From: JACKHO01 sp041398745
Lineage (GTDB): Bacteria > Planctomycetota > Planctomycetia > Planctomycetales > Planctomycetaceae
Length of the DNA stretch: 64,000 nucleotides
NCBI GenBank assembly: GCA_041398745.1
Contig: JAWKUB010000002.1
Span: 682,001-746,000, forward strand
Direction of reading: 5' to 3'
The stretch's first letter is position 1; each line of letters starts with the position of its first letter. The position numbers were made by a program, and so were the translations under genes. The notes beneath the pieces are model-generated. The model ran no database searches and was not told the DNA's origin. It worked only from the letters and a program-made list of their open reading frames with translations. Shown piece after piece: positions 19,258 to 28,094 of this stretch.

Positions 19258-20586
19258 TTGGCACCGCTCCTTTATCTGGACACGGCGCGGCTGGGCCAGA
19301 CGTTACCAGCCGCCCGCGATGCTCACATCGACTTCGTTCGCCTCACGACCGAAGAACCCTCCAGCCTGTACTTTGAAGAGTTTCTAAAACACGGCTACGC
19401 AGCCTGGCCAGACTACTATCAACACCGCTTCCCAGGACTGTCCGTGTGGACCGGAATCGCTGGCCTCAAGCAAACCCTCCGCCGACTCGCCGGTGCTCCA
19501 GACGACTGCGAAGTTCTTCTCGCCAGCCGCTCATTGGCGTTGGTGCAGATCGCTGCGAAAGCAATGTTCCAAGTCTGCCGTAATGTCCTCTGCACCGATC
19601 TGAACTGGACAACGTATCAGGATGTCGTCGCACACGAAGCTGCCACGACTGGAAGCAGAGTCACCGTCGTCCCGCTCCGTAACTTCATCTTCCATCACGG
19701 CTGGACTGCCAACGATGTCGTCGACTACCTCGCCGAAGTCTATGACAAGCACCACTGCGATGGCCTGTTCCTCCCTGCCGTCGACCATCTCGGCATCCGA
19801 GTCCCCGTCAAACGCATTCATGAAAGAATCCGCCAACAGAAGCCCATCAACTACACCCTCATCGACGCCGCCCAGGCTTTCTGCCACGTCCCCATCGACG
19901 ACGACCTCACCGTCGCCAACTTCCTCATCACCGGGTGCCACAAATGGATGCGGGCCGGGCAGCCAATGGGCATTGGATTCTGCTGCTCACAACCGCGAAG
20001 TCGCCTCGACACTCCGGTACCAGTCGACTTTGACCGTCGAGCCGATCCGCTACTCGACTTTACCGCCGGGGTTGAGAGCGATGAACTCGATACCCACTTC
20101 GAGACAGTAAACCTCTCTTCCCTCATTGCCGCCGCAGGGGCCGCTGCAACATCGCTACCGATCGCTGCTTTGCCATTCAATCGGTTTCAAGACCCATACA
20201 CTGAGTTCCACGCATGGTTCTCAGGCAACGCGGATCAATGGCAGCAGATCGGCCCGAGTGCGGATATGCAGTCGGGAATCCGCTTGTTTCAGCCGACCAA
20301 CCCGAAACATCAGCAATTGACAGCCGATGCCATGCGTCGATTTTGGCTCTCCGCAGGATGCGTACTCTCCGCGTATGCGGGCGGACTGATCCGACTGTCG
20401 GCTCCCGTGCTGCCACAGACCTGCTTGAGCGGGATCGGCCAACCCCGCCGATTGACTTGGTGTGCCGTTCCGAGGATGATTCATGAGCAAGTCTATCAAA
20501 AGCCGATAGACTCGGTGACGGCAGGTGAAAACAAGGATCAGACTGATGCTGTATCAACGCTCGCTGACAATCGAACGACGGCTTGA
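19258..20586 (+). CDS. PLP-dependent aminotransferase class V / cysteine desulfurase-like enzyme
   Basis: A 442-residue fold-type I PLP enzyme. The cofactor-binding signature is IDAAQAF with Asp at residue 203, and the Schiff-base lysine is Lys229 in GCHKWMRAGQPMG. Cysteine desulfurases and kynureninase-type enzymes share this layout; I see no clear catalytic Cys loop of an IscS/DndA type, so the substrate is unknown. The start is a TTG at 19258 preceded by AGAAAG, with a stop at 19234 in frame. Codon use (many ...C third bases) differs visibly from neighbours. The HTH gene starts inside its 3' end. Confidence 0.8.
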   Translation: MAPLLYLDTARLGQTLPAARDAHIDFVRLTTEEPSSLYFEEFLKHGYAAWPDYYQHRFPGLSVWTGIAGLKQTLRRLAGAPDDCEVLLASRSLALVQIAAKAMFQVCRNVLCTDLNWTTYQDVVAHEAATTGSRVTVVPLRNFIFHHGWTANDVVDYLAEVYDKHHCDGLFLPAVDHLGIRVPVKRIHERIRQQKPINYTLIDAAQAFCHVPIDDDLTVANFLITGCHKWMRAGQPMGIGFCCSQPRSRLDTPVPVDFDRRADPLLDFTAGVESDELDTHFETVNLSSLIAAAGAAATSLPIAALPFNRFQDPYTEFHAWFSGNADQWQQIGPSADMQSGIRLFQPTNPKHQQLTADAMRRFWLSAGCVLSAYAGGLIRLSAPVLPQTCLSGIGQPRRLTWCAVPRMIHEQVYQKPIDSVTAGENKDQTDAVSTLADNRTTA

Positions 20587-20764
20587 TTCTGTGTTGGAAA
20601 TCATCCGTCGAGGGGGCTACTCGACCCCGTTGATTGCGGAGGAATTGGGCGTATCCGTCCCCACAGTCTCTCGTGCCGTGTGTGCATTGCGAGAACGTGG
20701 AAACCGGATTCGTGCCGAGAAGCAAGCCGATGGGTGGAGCTACACGCTGGAAGAATCGAAGTGA
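20546..20764 (+). CDS. Small HTH DNA-binding protein, 72 residues
   Basis: A winged-helix/HTH_11-like protein: helix 2-turn-helix 3 is LIAEELGVSVPTVSRAV, followed by a short wing (RIRAEKQADGWSYTL). AAGGA lies 8 bases before ATG 20546. It overlaps the end of the PLP gene by 41 bp and precedes the AAA ATPase by 81 bp, so it may be the regulator of this gene block or a partner of the ATPase. Confidence 0.75.
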   Translation: MLYQRSLTIERRLDSVLEIIRRGGYSTPLIAEELGVSVPTVSRAVCALRERGNRIRAEKQADGWSYTLEESK

Positions 20765-20845
20765 CGAATTGAGAATTCCCGCTCACGACATCGCCGTCGA
20801 GAGTCGGTGACGATACAAAGTGACGGGAAGGAGGGGGTGACAAGA

Positions 20846-21853
20846 ATGAACGCCGATATCATCAAACGCATCATGCGCGCCATCGCCGATGGTTCCCAGG
20901 ATGATCTTGAGCGTCTGGCGCAGAAGGTCGTGGATGCCGAGCGAAAGAGCGGACACACGCGTCTTGCCGATCAGTTGGACACCATTCTGAAGCAGTCGCG
21001 TCCGAAGAAGGCGAATGCCCGGTCGACCACAGACAGCGAACGTGGCCTTAAAGAACTGCCGTTGAGTCGGCGGTACGGCGAACTGTTGGCGACGCTGGTG
21101 CCTCGTGATGCGTTGGAGCATCACATGGTGCTGCCCACTCCGATCGAGGAACGTTTCGCGAGAATCGAACGTGAGTTCGCCGCCCGCGAACGGCTGGGCG
21201 CGTATGGATTGCGGAATCGCAAAACCGTTCTGCTGTATGGCCCTCCGGGCTGCGGAAAGTCATTAGGAGCGAAGCGGCTCGCGTGGAACACGGGACTGCC
21301 ACTGTTGAAGATGCGGTTCGATTCTCTCCTCTCGTCGTACTTCGGCGAATCAGCGGCCAATCTCCGGTCGGTGTTTGAGGCTGCCGGTGAGCGCCCCTGC
21401 GTTTTGCTGCTGGACGAATGCGATTTTATTGCTCGTTCTCGATCAAACTCAAAGGACATTGGTGAAGCGGCCCGAATCGTCAACTCGCTGCTGCAATTGA
21501 TGGAGGAGTACGATGCTCCGGGGTTGCTGGTCGCCACCACGAACGTCGAGTCGTCCCTCGACGATGCCCTGTTTCGACGATTTGATGACGTGTTTCAGGT
21601 GCCATTGCCGGGTGTCGCCGAGATCGAGAAACTGCTGCGAACGACCTTGTCGTCGGTCAAACTGTCGGAGGGCCTGAACTGGGCGACAGCGGTCGAGAAG
21701 CTCACAGGAGCATCCGCTGCGATGACCGTGAAAGCGGCTCAGGACGCAGCCAAAGCTGCCGTTCTGTGCGGTGAAAAAGTGGTCACGGAGTCGTTGCTCC
21801 TGAAAGCAATCAGTGAGTTGCGGCAGGGAAGCGACGACCGGGAACGGGACTAA
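20846..21853 (+). CDS. AAA+ ATPase, IetA-like (of ATPase/subtilase pairs)
   Basis: A 335-residue AAA+ protein. Start ATG 20846 has GGAAGGAGG upstream. The N-terminus (IIKRIMRAIADGSQDDLERLAQ) is a small helical domain; Walker A GPPGCGKS at about residues 132-139, Walker B VLLLDECDF, sensor 1 ATTNVE and Arg finger region ALFRRFDD follow. From memory this matches ATPases paired with an S8 subtilase in the two-gene ietAS defence systems. The downstream partner here is only a fragment (21857-21970). Assignment by motif and N-terminal architecture, not by search. Confidence 0.8.
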   Translation: MNADIIKRIMRAIADGSQDDLERLAQKVVDAERKSGHTRLADQLDTILKQSRPKKANARSTTDSERGLKELPLSRRYGELLATLVPRDALEHHMVLPTPIEERFARIEREFAARERLGAYGLRNRKTVLLYGPPGCGKSLGAKRLAWNTGLPLLKMRFDSLLSSYFGESAANLRSVFEAAGERPCVLLLDECDFIARSRSNSKDIGEAARIVNSLLQLMEEYDAPGLLVATTNVESSLDDALFRRFDDVFQVPLPGVAEIEKLLRTTLSSVKLSEGLNWATAVEKLTGASAAMTVKAAQDAAKAAVLCGEKVVTESLLLKAISELRQGSDDRERD

Positions 21854-21856
21854 ACG

Positions 21857-21970
21857 ATGCCTCCGACTCACAAGTTCGAGTACCTGCCGCTTGTACTTCG
21901 CGAGCAGGGCACGATTCCTTGCGGAACTGTCAGGCTTTCTGAAACACCACGGGAATGCGTTATCGAATGA
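21857..21970 (+). pseudogene. Probable remnant of the 5' end of an S8 peptidase (IetS-like) gene
   Basis: A 37-codon frame begins 3 bp after the ATPase stop. It encodes PPTHKFEYLPLVLREQG, which resembles the N-termini of subtilases that follow IetA-type ATPases as I remember them. It then stops, and 8 bp later the convergent HNH gene ends. The rest of the peptidase, including any Asp/His/Ser triad, is absent from the window. A frameshifted continuation (SRARFLAELSGF) follows briefly in another frame. Confidence 0.45.
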
Positions 21971-21978
21971 GTCAGAGA

Positions 21979-22605
21979 TCATTCGTGGTGCATTTCTTCC
22001 GCAGAGCGATCGCGAGGAAATGGCCATAGTTCACGAATTCTGTCGAGACTTTGTTCGCAATCGTTCAAGAGCCACGTTGCGTCGTCGTCGATGTGATCGA
22101 GCCCGGAGCGAAGTGCCAGAACGTGACTGCGGCGGGAGAACAGGGATCTCTCGGCGGCATTGAGTTCTCTCCAGAAGTCGCGGAGGAACGGTCGGCGATT
22201 AAACTGTAGTTTCTTCACTTCGTATTCGGCTGGTGAAGAGAGCCAAGCAACTTGGCAGAAATCTCCGGTCGCGGAATCCTTAACAAGTCGAAAATGATGG
22301 TCAGGGTCTTCGGCACATGGGTCAACGAATCGTTTGCCGGATTGTTCTTCCTTAGGCATTGGAAAGTTCGACTTGCGATTGTTGCAGACGTCGCAACTGT
22401 AATAGAGGTTGCTCCAGGTCAGACGCAGATCCTTGTTCCGCGATTCGGGAATGAAGTGATCGACTTTCATCCCTTCCTCTCCGCCCAGCCGGTTATCTGG
22501 TGTCAAGCAATAAGCACAGCGACGACGGAAGCATTCGCGCAAATAGGACACGTAATCCCGAGGCGCAGAGAACGATCCGGGGTCTTCGCCCCTTTCGACA
22601 ATCAT
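21979..22605 (-). CDS. HNH endonuclease
   Basis: A 208-residue HNH nuclease. The zinc-knuckle pairs are C30-x2-C33 (CAYC) and C71-x2-C74 (CDVC), with the catalytic motif VDHFIPES (Asp49-His50) between and NNRKSNF after. The remainder is helical. Its ATG overlaps the stop of the methylase gene (ATGA at 22602-22605), so the two are translationally coupled and probably form a restriction-modification pair. An alternative is a homing-type or McrA-like nuclease. Confidence 0.85.
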   Translation of the reverse strand: MIVERGEDPGSFSAPRDYVSYLRECFRRRCAYCLTPDNRLGGEEGMKVDHFIPESRNKDLRLTWSNLYYSCDVCNNRKSNFPMPKEEQSGKRFVDPCAEDPDHHFRLVKDSATGDFCQVAWLSSPAEYEVKKLQFNRRPFLRDFWRELNAAERSLFSRRSHVLALRSGLDHIDDDATWLLNDCEQSLDRIRELWPFPRDRSAEEMHHE

Positions 22606-25295
22606 TGTTCGCTCCGCTTGATGGCCTCAGTGGCAGCCCGATCACTCAAGGCACGGAGGCGGAGTTCGAATTCGTCTGGCACGGTCGCTTCAATGATCGG
22701 TTCTGATCGCACTCCTTCGTACATCAGCCAGTAGTCTCGGCCATCCACCTCGGCCTGAAGTTCGTGTAACCGGTCGGCCTCGCGAATGGTCAGCTTGCCG
22801 TTGTCGTCTTTCTCACAGAGGGATTCGTACCGAGCCAACTCCTGTTCAGATAACTCAGGTGAACCGCCCGCCAGCGCTCGTTGGTACGAAGCCGACCGAT
22901 AAGCGTACAGTGGAACATCGGGAGTATTGGCAGGGTAATACTCAGTAAACGGTGCTGGGATTCCGGGTCGCTTCTGACCCCGAAATTGTTCTAATAGCTT
23001 TCGTTCAGCCTGAGCCGGTAGTCGGTAGAGACGCAAGACCTCAGCGTCCATCTTCAGGAGCAAATCATTCAAGGCCTTCGGTCGAAACCCACCAGGGTTG
23101 AACATGCTGTACTCATCCAACCTCGCATACAGCATGTATGCCCGTGCAAGTGAAGCTACTCGATCAGTTTCAGCCGACGACACGATCGGGAACGGAATCT
23201 GGCCCAGCGTTTTCGGAAGATTGTGACGTTTTAAAGAGTGGGTCTGAGCGAAGAGGTTTGCCACAGGTCCCATCAAGAGGGCCCATGCATACTCGTTGGG
23301 TAATTTGATTGACTCGATACGCACTGACATTACAGTGCTTCTGAATGGGCGGCCGATGTCGTCCACAAACGGCTTTAATCTCCAGACGCCGCGACTCGCC
23401 GGAGAGTGATTCACTAACACTTGCGGTACACAGTCTGTTCCTGTCCCACGAGTGCGAATCACTTCTCTTGCAAGATTCAGATACTTGAGTGACGGGTGCT
23501 CATGAATTCCCCAATCACCAGCACACGAGGAGAAGCCCTCGATTGCGCCCTCGAACGGTTCGTCAGCTACCGTTTTGGCGTTTTTCGGAAGATGAACCCC
23601 TTTGTGCTGAAATCCTTGGCTAACGCTTCCAATGTCGCACAGCCTTGCAAAATGCTTCAAATGATCCCAAATCTCGCTCTGAAACTCAGCAATCCAGAGC
23701 GGTTGCTCGGCATGAGTTTCGAAATCTGCTTGGGGAAAGATGCGCGTCGTGCCAAACTTGTAGTCGTGCTGAAATGCATTTCTTGACTGATCGTTGTCGC
23801 GAACGCGCCGAAGGCGTGAATGTAATGACTTTGTCGGCGTTCCATTCGGCACGACACGGCCAATCAGCAGCGCGCACTCGTGATCGCCAAATGTGAAAAG
23901 CCCATCCGGGAAAAGGTCGATCTCGGCAAGCTGGCAGCGTTCGGTCATCCAGGCTCGCAACTTGACCGCGCGCTTCTTGTCGGAGAAGAGAAGTGTTGCC
24001 GGAACAACAGCGCCGAACACAGCACCCACTGGAAGGTGTGGCAATGTGCGAAACAGCAATTCTTCCGCTTTGCGAGTTTCGTACGGCGGGTTGGTCAGCA
24101 TCACCGTTGATTTCGCCGCTGCCTCCTCAAGGAAGCCCTCGGCGTACATGTCTGCTTCGACCAGTCCAGTCCAGCCATCGGGATTCGGTTCATCCGCCAC
24201 CGTCAGCGACAGCCGAGCGATTTCTAAGGCAAACGGATCGTTATCGATTCCTGTGAATCGTTCTCTGACGAACAGGCTCAAATCCGGAATGGGGAGGCTG
24301 AGTGTTCGGAGAAGCCGCATCAGCGAAACAAGGAACGGGGCGTGCCCGCAGCCTGGCTCGAAGAACCGCAATTCCTTGACGGGAATCTGTTCGATCCAGT
24401 GAGCCAACTGCCAAACGACATAGTCGACCAGATATCCAGGCGTCTTATGCGTGCCGTGAATCCTTCGAATGTCGGGCGTGATCAATGCACGCTCGTAAAC
24501 GTCACCCAGGGATTCTGTCGTCAGGTTGCGAAGGTCGCCGAGTGACTGGATTTCGCCCATGACTCCCTCAAGGGCCGAGACCTTCTTCTTATTCAACTTG
24601 AGTGGGTACTTGGAGCCGTAATGCCGCTCAACTTTGCCGAGCAACTCTTCAATGTGAGACAGTGTCGCCGATTTGAAGCCAGGAACACTTTTGTCGCGAA
24701 GAATCTTGCCAGCCAGGAGTCGAAATACAGCCTTGATGATCCACTCGTCTGGACCAAATGCCTCAACGAGGCTTCGGATTCCTGCGACAACAGTCGTCGT
24801 CAGATTCGTGCCTGTCTGATTTTCGACAAACGGCAGAAGATTGGGGTCAACAAAGTTGGAAAAGAGATCGAGTTGCTTTGGTGCCTGATCGACACGGGCG
24901 ACCGTCTTTGCTTCATACAGTCGCATCGGACGGAGCGTGTCCGGGTGATCTCGGAAGAATCTGGCTGTTTCATCGACGGAGAGATTGGACGCAATTCGTT
25001 CGTCACGGTCTGGTGTTGCACCGACTCGCCAAAGGTCGAAGTCGCCACTGTTTTCCATCAAAAGCAACGGAGCCCCCAGATCCCGATACTCTGAGATGTC
25101 GCGGTGCTTTGCCTGTGATGTGACGACTCCCACACACGCTGAGCGTGCATCCAGAGGACGGTACGCAAATGCTGCAAGCGGAATGCTCTTCCGGTGCGCA
25201 AACCGATAGTCCCGCTCGATCAAATCAGACTGAAATTCAGCCTCATTGATCAGCGTTTGACGAATCTGTTCAGCGGTGTCGCCTCCTCGTGGCAT
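22602..25295 (-). CDS. N6-adenine DNA methyltransferase (restriction-modification)
   Basis: An 897-residue modification enzyme. The SAM-binding motif I is FFEPGCGHAPFL at residues 311-322 and the catalytic motif IV is TNPPY with NPPY at 402-405. The N-terminal ~150 residues have an alpha/beta look (VGVVTS, APLLLMENSGDFDLWRV) and could be a degenerate nuclease domain; a target-recognition region follows the catalytic half. Size and layout suit a type IIG-like or BREX-associated class of enzyme, but the HNH partner argues for a two-gene system. No obvious helicase subunit. Confidence 0.85.
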   Translation of the reverse strand: MPRGGDTAEQIRQTLINEAEFQSDLIERDYRFAHRKSIPLAAFAYRPLDARSACVGVVTSQAKHRDISEYRDLGAPLLLMENSGDFDLWRVGATPDRDERIASNLSVDETARFFRDHPDTLRPMRLYEAKTVARVDQAPKQLDLFSNFVDPNLLPFVENQTGTNLTTTVVAGIRSLVEAFGPDEWIIKAVFRLLAGKILRDKSVPGFKSATLSHIEELLGKVERHYGSKYPLKLNKKKVSALEGVMGEIQSLGDLRNLTTESLGDVYERALITPDIRRIHGTHKTPGYLVDYVVWQLAHWIEQIPVKELRFFEPGCGHAPFLVSLMRLLRTLSLPIPDLSLFVRERFTGIDNDPFALEIARLSLTVADEPNPDGWTGLVEADMYAEGFLEEAAAKSTVMLTNPPYETRKAEELLFRTLPHLPVGAVFGAVVPATLLFSDKKRAVKLRAWMTERCQLAEIDLFPDGLFTFGDHECALLIGRVVPNGTPTKSLHSRLRRVRDNDQSRNAFQHDYKFGTTRIFPQADFETHAEQPLWIAEFQSEIWDHLKHFARLCDIGSVSQGFQHKGVHLPKNAKTVADEPFEGAIEGFSSCAGDWGIHEHPSLKYLNLAREVIRTRGTGTDCVPQVLVNHSPASRGVWRLKPFVDDIGRPFRSTVMSVRIESIKLPNEYAWALLMGPVANLFAQTHSLKRHNLPKTLGQIPFPIVSSAETDRVASLARAYMLYARLDEYSMFNPGGFRPKALNDLLLKMDAEVLRLYRLPAQAERKLLEQFRGQKRPGIPAPFTEYYPANTPDVPLYAYRSASYQRALAGGSPELSEQELARYESLCEKDDNGKLTIREADRLHELQAEVDGRDYWLMYEGVRSEPIIEATVPDEFELRLRALSDRAATEAIKRSEQ

Positions 25296-25604
25296 TTCGA
25301 GACGATGCTTTCCGTGCAGGAATGGGTAACGCTAAGCAGGATTGTCACTTCGGCAATTCGGTATGTCGAGTGAACACCCCGCCTCTTTCCACATTCTAGC
25401 GGCTCGGCGATACTCCTACTGCCCCAGTCTCCGCAGTCTCTAGAATCGGAACCACGAAGCTCGCAGAATTGGCCGGTTTACCTTATGCCCGTGGAATCAG
25501 CCATCAAGATTATTGGGACTTCGGGAACAAAATGAGCTGCTTCGAATTCGACCTCGGGCGTTGCCCTGAGGGCCGGGCTGCTGCGGGCTTCGCTTTCGCT
25601 TCGG
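25296..25604. other. Short gene-free stretch carrying repeat copy 2
   Basis: About 310 bp between the methylase gene (reading left) and the next minus-strand gene. The promoter of the methylase should lie here. From 25556 it is occupied by the dispersed repeat, whose right half overlaps the 3' end of the downstream hypothetical gene. Confidence 0.5.
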
Positions 25605-25654
25605 TCAGCCGATGGGGTCGGTTGACTGCGGGGCACCCTGCACATCCCTAACGC
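25556..25654 (+). repeat. Dispersed ~90-bp repeat, copy 2
   Basis: Same block order as copy 1 at 13709-13796: GGGCGTTGCCCT, GGGCCGGG, GCTGCGGGCTTCGCT, then GCACCCTGC and CATCCCTAACGC, with an 11-bp longer centre. Same orientation. The right half encodes the last residues of the hypothetical protein at 25605, so the repeat has probably inserted into or replaced that gene's 3' end. Confidence 0.7.
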
Positions 25655-26363
25655 TTGTGGGTGGGGCCGAATTCTGTGATCGCTCGACATGGAGAGGTTG
25701 GGCGGCGAATTTCGGCTTGTCGAAGGGACGCACGATTCTTCGACGTAAGGGGATGACTTCGATGGGGACACGGGTGAATCCTGATTGTTTTCGGGCGTGA
25801 TTGACGGCTCGGTGGAGGTTCAGGAGTTGTCTGCGAACCGGGGCGTAGGGTTCGAAGGGGATTTGGTAGAAGGCTCTGGCAATGTTCTCCGCAGAACGAT
25901 GGACGGCGAGTTCCAGGAGCCAGGCTTTCAGTTCCAGATAGCGGCGACGTTCGATCTCCACGTGAGCGTGCCATTGATGGTCTTTGTCGCCGGATGGTGT
26001 TCGTCCGCCTCGGCGGTAGCTGATCGAATAGCCGCCGATCTTTAGTGGTGTATGCCGGATATCGTGAATCGACTTGAGTTCAGTTTCAAAGAACGGATGC
26101 TGGCCTTTGGTCGCCAGCAGCACGAACGTCGGACCGAACCGCAGGTATTGTAGATTCGCCTGACCAAGTCGCTTTCGCCGGGCGCGGGTGGATTCTGACA
26201 CGTCGATGCCGTACTTCTCGATGAGTCGCTGGTCGATCGCCTTGGCGTCTTTGTTGGCCGGGATGTGGCCGGTCACGTAGAACCAGTAACCGTGCCTCAG
26301 GTAGCAACACGCGATCTGTTGCACGAAACCGGTGAGAGATGTCGCTTCAGCTCGATACCGCAT
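25605..26363 (-). CDS. Hypothetical protein, 252 residues
   Basis: Start ATG 26363 has GGAGG just upstream; a GTG at 26396 is an alternative. The protein is rich in Arg, Tyr and His and has blocks HGYWFYVTGHIPANKDAKAID, RYLRFGPTFVLLATKGQHPFF and GGYSISYRRGG. No membrane helix. The alternating aromatic/basic strands suggest nucleic-acid contact, but I do not recognise a family. The C-terminal ~15 residues are encoded by the dispersed repeat. Confidence 0.65.
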   Translation of the reverse strand: MRYRAEATSLTGFVQQIACCYLRHGYWFYVTGHIPANKDAKAIDQRLIEKYGIDVSESTRARRKRLGQANLQYLRFGPTFVLLATKGQHPFFETELKSIHDIRHTPLKIGGYSISYRRGGRTPSGDKDHQWHAHVEIERRRYLELKAWLLELAVHRSAENIARAFYQIPFEPYAPVRRQLLNLHRAVNHARKQSGFTRVPIEVIPLRRRIVRPFDKPKFAAQPLHVERSQNSAPPTSVRDVQGAPQSTDPIG

Positions 26364-28094
26364 GAGCCTCCGTTGAATGTGAACTGCCAACTGCACAAGA
26401 GTGCGGAGCTTGATTGGTGACGGCTCAAGCTCCGCGAAATGCCGCTAAACCTAAACGGGGAGGATGACATCAACGGTCGAGATTGCTTTCACTGGCGAAC
26501 GAATGCGTTCGTCTGGATTGCAACAGTTCGACCATGTTGATGCAGGATGCAGCGGCGGCAACTCCATTCAGGAGTACGCCGCCGCCAATCCATACTACCC
26601 ACCTCAAAAGAAAACCGTTGGCGTCCGCATCGGCGTGAGTACACACGCCGACCGTCCGCCGCCAGTTCGCCGCCACAGGAGACCGATCCTTCCGAATCAG
26701 TCTCGTGTGACCGCTCGCGTCGTGTCAGGAACCTGCGTCTCACAACAGTGAGACGCAGGCATGTCGCTTCGACACATTGCTGTGCCCGTCAGCCCTTTCG
26801 TTGGAGTTCGCGTGCCCGGCACCACCCGTTGGCACACTCACGACAGCCGACTGCCTTGCCAGTCTGTCGCTCGAATTCCGCAGCAACTTCCGTCACTGTG
26901 TGCATCGACTTCTACTCAGGCCACACTCCCAGACTTCAGGGTTTGAAACACTTCGCTGACCAGGCGAAGCACCGGATACCACTCCGGCTCCTGAAGCCCT
27001 TCCTGCGTTAGTCATACTCTTCATCGTGCAGATCACGTCGCTAGCCGAGGTTAGTCGGCGGAACTTTGGCTGTGTGACTGATTCTTCCGAACCAGCACCA
27101 TTTACATCCGGAACGGCGGCGTCTTTCAACGCTGCTGCTCACGGATGATTTCAGGGAATCGAATGGAGAAGCATTCCCTTACCTGTCAGCCAGAGTCGTT
27201 CGCGGTTCGGCACCGTCTTCTGCAAGATTTACTGGCAAGCCCTCACGGGCCTTTCATGGTTGAGCTTTTCACCGTCGCGGCATTTGTCTGCGATCGCCGA
27301 GTCAGTCCGACCCGGTTTCGACTGTCGCCAGTCGAAAGCTCCCCACGCCAGCCGTGTTGAACGAACTTGATCGCCATAGCGAACAAGCCCACAACCCCAC
27401 GGACGGGATTACGCCTGTTGAATCAACAAGCCTCACCCGCTTTGAGACATGACGACCGTGGCAATCAAACAATTGCCAGGGCATGTCCGCATCGCCCCCA
27501 ATCGGCAGTCGTTCCCATCGGCAATGATGAATCAGCCCGATGAAACAAACCGCCCGTGGCGAATCGGATAGAATGCTGGGATTACTCTGACTGTGATTCA
27601 CTGCGAAACAATTGCAGTCGGATCACGATTGCAGGATTACTCCAGCAAGCCTCCGTCGATCTGGGCGAGCACCTCTCGATGCACCCAGCTCTACGGGCCA
27701 GTCACATGCAGGTTGGTATGTTTTGGATTCTGCTCAATGAAGCGAAGCCAAAGTCCTGCCTCTTAGCCGGAATGGTGAGTTCCGGTTTACCGAGTGTGAC
27801 TGGTGTCGAAGCGACATCTTGCCATTGCTCTTTCGCCGTGGGATTGACCACGACATGCCGAACAACACGTTGACGAAGTGACAGCCGCAGTCAGGACATC
27901 CGATTCCCGACCGCTGTTCTGTGAATATCGTACCGTCAGGAAATGGCAAGCATTCGGTAATGATCTGAGAGGAATTCGTAAGCTGGGCGATAGAATCGCT
28001 GGCTTGCTGAAGCGAGATTTGCCCATCGCCCGCAAACCGTGCTATTCCATCAGGAATGAGATCGCAAAGACATCACCGCCGATATCCGACGACG
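26364..28094. other. Long region without a convincing gene
   Basis: About 1.7 kb. Frames of 60-150 codons exist on both strands but lack starts or protein-like composition. A frame at 27145-27360 (plus) and a possible remnant at 27734-27949 (minus, GCPDCGCHFVNV, a Cys pair like a zinc ribbon with its second pair lost) are the only ones worth a second look. It holds one strong perfect hairpin (26732-26759). Confidence 0.5.
26732..26759 (+). repeat. Perfect 12-bp inverted repeat
   Basis: Arms CCTGCGTCTCAC and GTGAGACGCAGG with a 4-base loop AACA. No T-tract follows on either side. A protein-binding site or structured RNA/ssDNA element is possible; a terminator is less likely. Confidence 0.6.

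Noticed and set aside
22252..22734. Plus-strand frame antisense to HNH/methylase genes
   Set aside because: No protein-like motifs; the opposite strand carries HNH and methylase motifs.
26547..27011. 154-codon plus-strand frame
   Set aside because: Arg/Ser/His-rich composition, no ribosome-binding site, no recognisable domain.
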